From: Clostridia bacterium
GTDB taxonomy: Bacteria > Bacillota > Clostridia > Oscillospirales > CAG-272
NCBI GenBank assembly: GCA_017625275.1
Contig: JAGALI010000197.1
Location: 1-5,447, forward strand
DNA: 5,447 bases
Direction of reading: 5' to 3'
Shown: positions 4,418 to 5,447 of the stretch, piece by piece
How positions within the stretch are numbered: position 1 is the first letter of the stretch
Layout of the letters: each line of letters opens with the position of its first letter
Made by a program: the position numbers and the translations under genes
The notes under the pieces: model-generated
What the model was told of the DNA's origin: nothing
Databases searched by the model: none
Seen by the model: the letters and a program-made list of their open reading frames with translations, nothing else

Positions 4418-5447
4418 ATGAAAACTGTTTGGCTAGGTCAGGGTGGCTTGCTTATAATTTCTGGCAAGCTTAAGGTCGTTGTTGACCCATACTTGTCAAA
4501 TAGCATGCGTCAGGTTGATAAAACAATGAAGCGCAGGCTGAAAATAGATAAGCATTTTTTAAAGGTAAAGCCTGATATGATAATTCTCACCAACTCGCAT
4601 CCAGATCATGCCGATATGGTGACACTAAAAAAATATTTGCACAAAACAAGAAAAAGAACTGTTGTTTTGGCATCTGAAAAGGCGTATGATAAGCTGTATA
4701 GAGAGCGAATTGCTGGCAGATACTCAAATATAATGTTTGAGGAGGGAGATGAATGGACTCTTAAGCACCTTCTTGTAAAGGGAGTTAGATGTAAGACGGA
4801 TGATAAGAGTGCATTTGGCGTAATTATCGAGGACTCTTATACTGGAAAAAATATTTATATTGCTGGAAATACACTTTATAACAAATATCTCGTTCAAGAG
4901 CTTCCAAAGGGACTTGATTCAGCCTATATTCCAATAAGCGGACAATATAGCACGATGAATATGGACGATGCACAGCGCTTTGCAAGAGAGCTTGAGGCGA
5001 AGGTGGTGGTTCCATTCCATTTTGGAATGTTTGACCGTGTTGACCCAAGAGATTTTGATTGTAAAAACAAGATTATTCCAAAGCCATATAAGGTAATCCC
5101 CGTTGATGCAGAAACACCTGAGACGCTTAAGCTTCCAGCTGAGGAAAGACTCAAGATGGGGCTTGATGAAAAGCCTGCAAAATATCCAAAGACCTACAAG
5201 GAAGCGCTTCGCGCCGAAAAGGCAGAGGAAAAGGCATATCTCATGAGGAAGAAGCTGATTGACGCACTTCAGCAATATGTTGAGTGTGACGACCCAACAA
5301 TGACTGATGTGTCGCTAAATGCACCAAAAATAGGTACAGCATCAATGTTCCCTGTTGAATCAATAGCAGATATTGATGAAAGCCTTGTGCCTGACACTCA
5401 AGAGGAGACAATTGATTCTGAAATGTCGATTGGCGCTCAAATAGATG
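4418..5447 (+). CDS. UlaG-like metallo-beta-lactamase-fold protein with altered metal site (partial, C-terminus off the right edge)
   Basis: Related to the UlaG/YtnP-type metal-dependent hydrolase branch of the MBL superfamily; the substrate is unknown. The start is an ATG with GGAGG 6 bases upstream. Visible motifs: WLGQGGLLIISGKLKVVVDP (5-24), the entry strands ending in the conserved DP; ILTNSHPDHAD (56-66) at the HxHxDH position; IYIAGNTLYN (146-155) at the usual GDT position; YIPISGQYSTMNMDDA (170-185); and VVPFHFGMFD (197-206) with the last ligand His201. Several ligands differ: the first His of HxHxDH is Asn59, the bridging Asp of GDT is Asn151, and no His stands in the motif 3 region (GVRCKTDDKSAFG, 122-134). 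His61, Asp63, His64 and His201 remain. A standard domain ends near 235; beyond it is a charged, probably helical segment (about 258-288) and an acidic tail open at base 5447. It could be a mononuclear enzyme or a non-catalytic relative. Fold assignment is strong, function is not. Confidence 0.85.
   Translation, partial: MKTVWLGQGGLLIISGKLKVVVDPYLSNSMRQVDKTMKRRLKIDKHFLKVKPDMIILTNSHPDHADMVTLKKYLHKTRKRTVVLASEKAYDKLYRERIAGRYSNIMFEEGDEWTLKHLLVKGVRCKTDDKSAFGVIIEDSYTGKNIYIAGNTLYNKYLVQELPKGLDSAYIPISGQYSTMNMDDAQRFARELEAKVVVPFHFGMFDRVDPRDFDCKNKIIPKPYKVIPVDAETPETLKLPAEERLKMGLDEKPAKYPKTYKEALRAEKAEEKAYLMRKKLIDALQQYVECDDPTMTDVSLNAPKIGTASMFPVESIADIDESLVPDTQEETIDSEMSIGAQID

Noticed and set aside
4395..4421. 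Eight-codon leader open frame overlapping the MBL-fold start
   Set aside because: ATG at 4395 to TGA at 4419-4421 overlaps the start codon, but it contains the gene's own ribosome binding site and has only a weak one itself. Likely chance in A-rich DNA.
4824..5275. Several minus-strand open frames opposite the MBL-fold gene
   Set aside because: Mutually overlapping antisense frames under a gene with clear family motifs; none has a convincing start region.
1..5447. CRISPR array, tRNA or rRNA genes, transposase or phage genes
   Set aside because: I saw no regularly spaced direct repeats, no cloverleaf with a T-arm consensus, no rRNA segments and no transposase or integrase motifs.

Overview
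The window looks like a chromosomal segment of a low-to-moderate GC Gram-positive anaerobe, most likely class Clostridia (Bacillota). The signs are AAGGAG-type ribosome binding sites 6-9 bases before the starts, sigma-A-type promoters with a repeated TAAAAT -10 box, intrinsic terminators, a MazF almost colinear with the Bacillus subtilis enzyme, and a bacterial-type acyl-ACP thioesterase. Family or genus cannot be fixed from this stretch. By eye the GC content is around 40% in genes, with very AT-rich gaps.

Layout from left to right. (1) Bases 1-288, minus strand: a MazF/EndoA mRNA interferase gene running off the left edge. (2) Bases 461-1189, plus strand: a fatty acyl-ACP thioesterase with its own consensus promoter, divergent from mazF. 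(3) Bases 1188-1252: two back-to-back terminator hairpins separating convergent genes. (4) Bases 1257-3053, minus strand: a 598-residue secreted protein made of three galactose-binding/discoidin-like domains, with a strong promoter that carries a palindrome. (5) Bases 3054-3319: a non-coding gap holding that promoter and a 97-base inverted-repeat element flanked by TA, which contains a strong hairpin just after ribF. (6) Bases 3320-4240, minus strand: ribF, bifunctional riboflavin kinase/FAD synthetase, complete and with its own promoter. (7) Bases 4241-4417: an AT-rich divergent promoter region with two palindromic candidate operators. (8) Bases 4418-5447, plus strand: a metallo-beta-lactamase-fold protein of the UlaG-like type, open at the right edge, in which several normal metal ligands are replaced.

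The five genes sit in five separate transcription units (minus, plus, minus, minus, plus), each with a recognisable start region. Nothing links them as a pathway: they are a toxin nuclease, fatty acid release, a secreted binding protein, flavin cofactor synthesis and a putative hydrolase. I do not see an obvious new multi-gene system. The points most worth a second look are the degenerate metal site of the MBL-fold protein, the TA-flanked inverted-repeat element after ribF, the MazF with no antitoxin gene beside it, and the palindromes sitting on two promoters.
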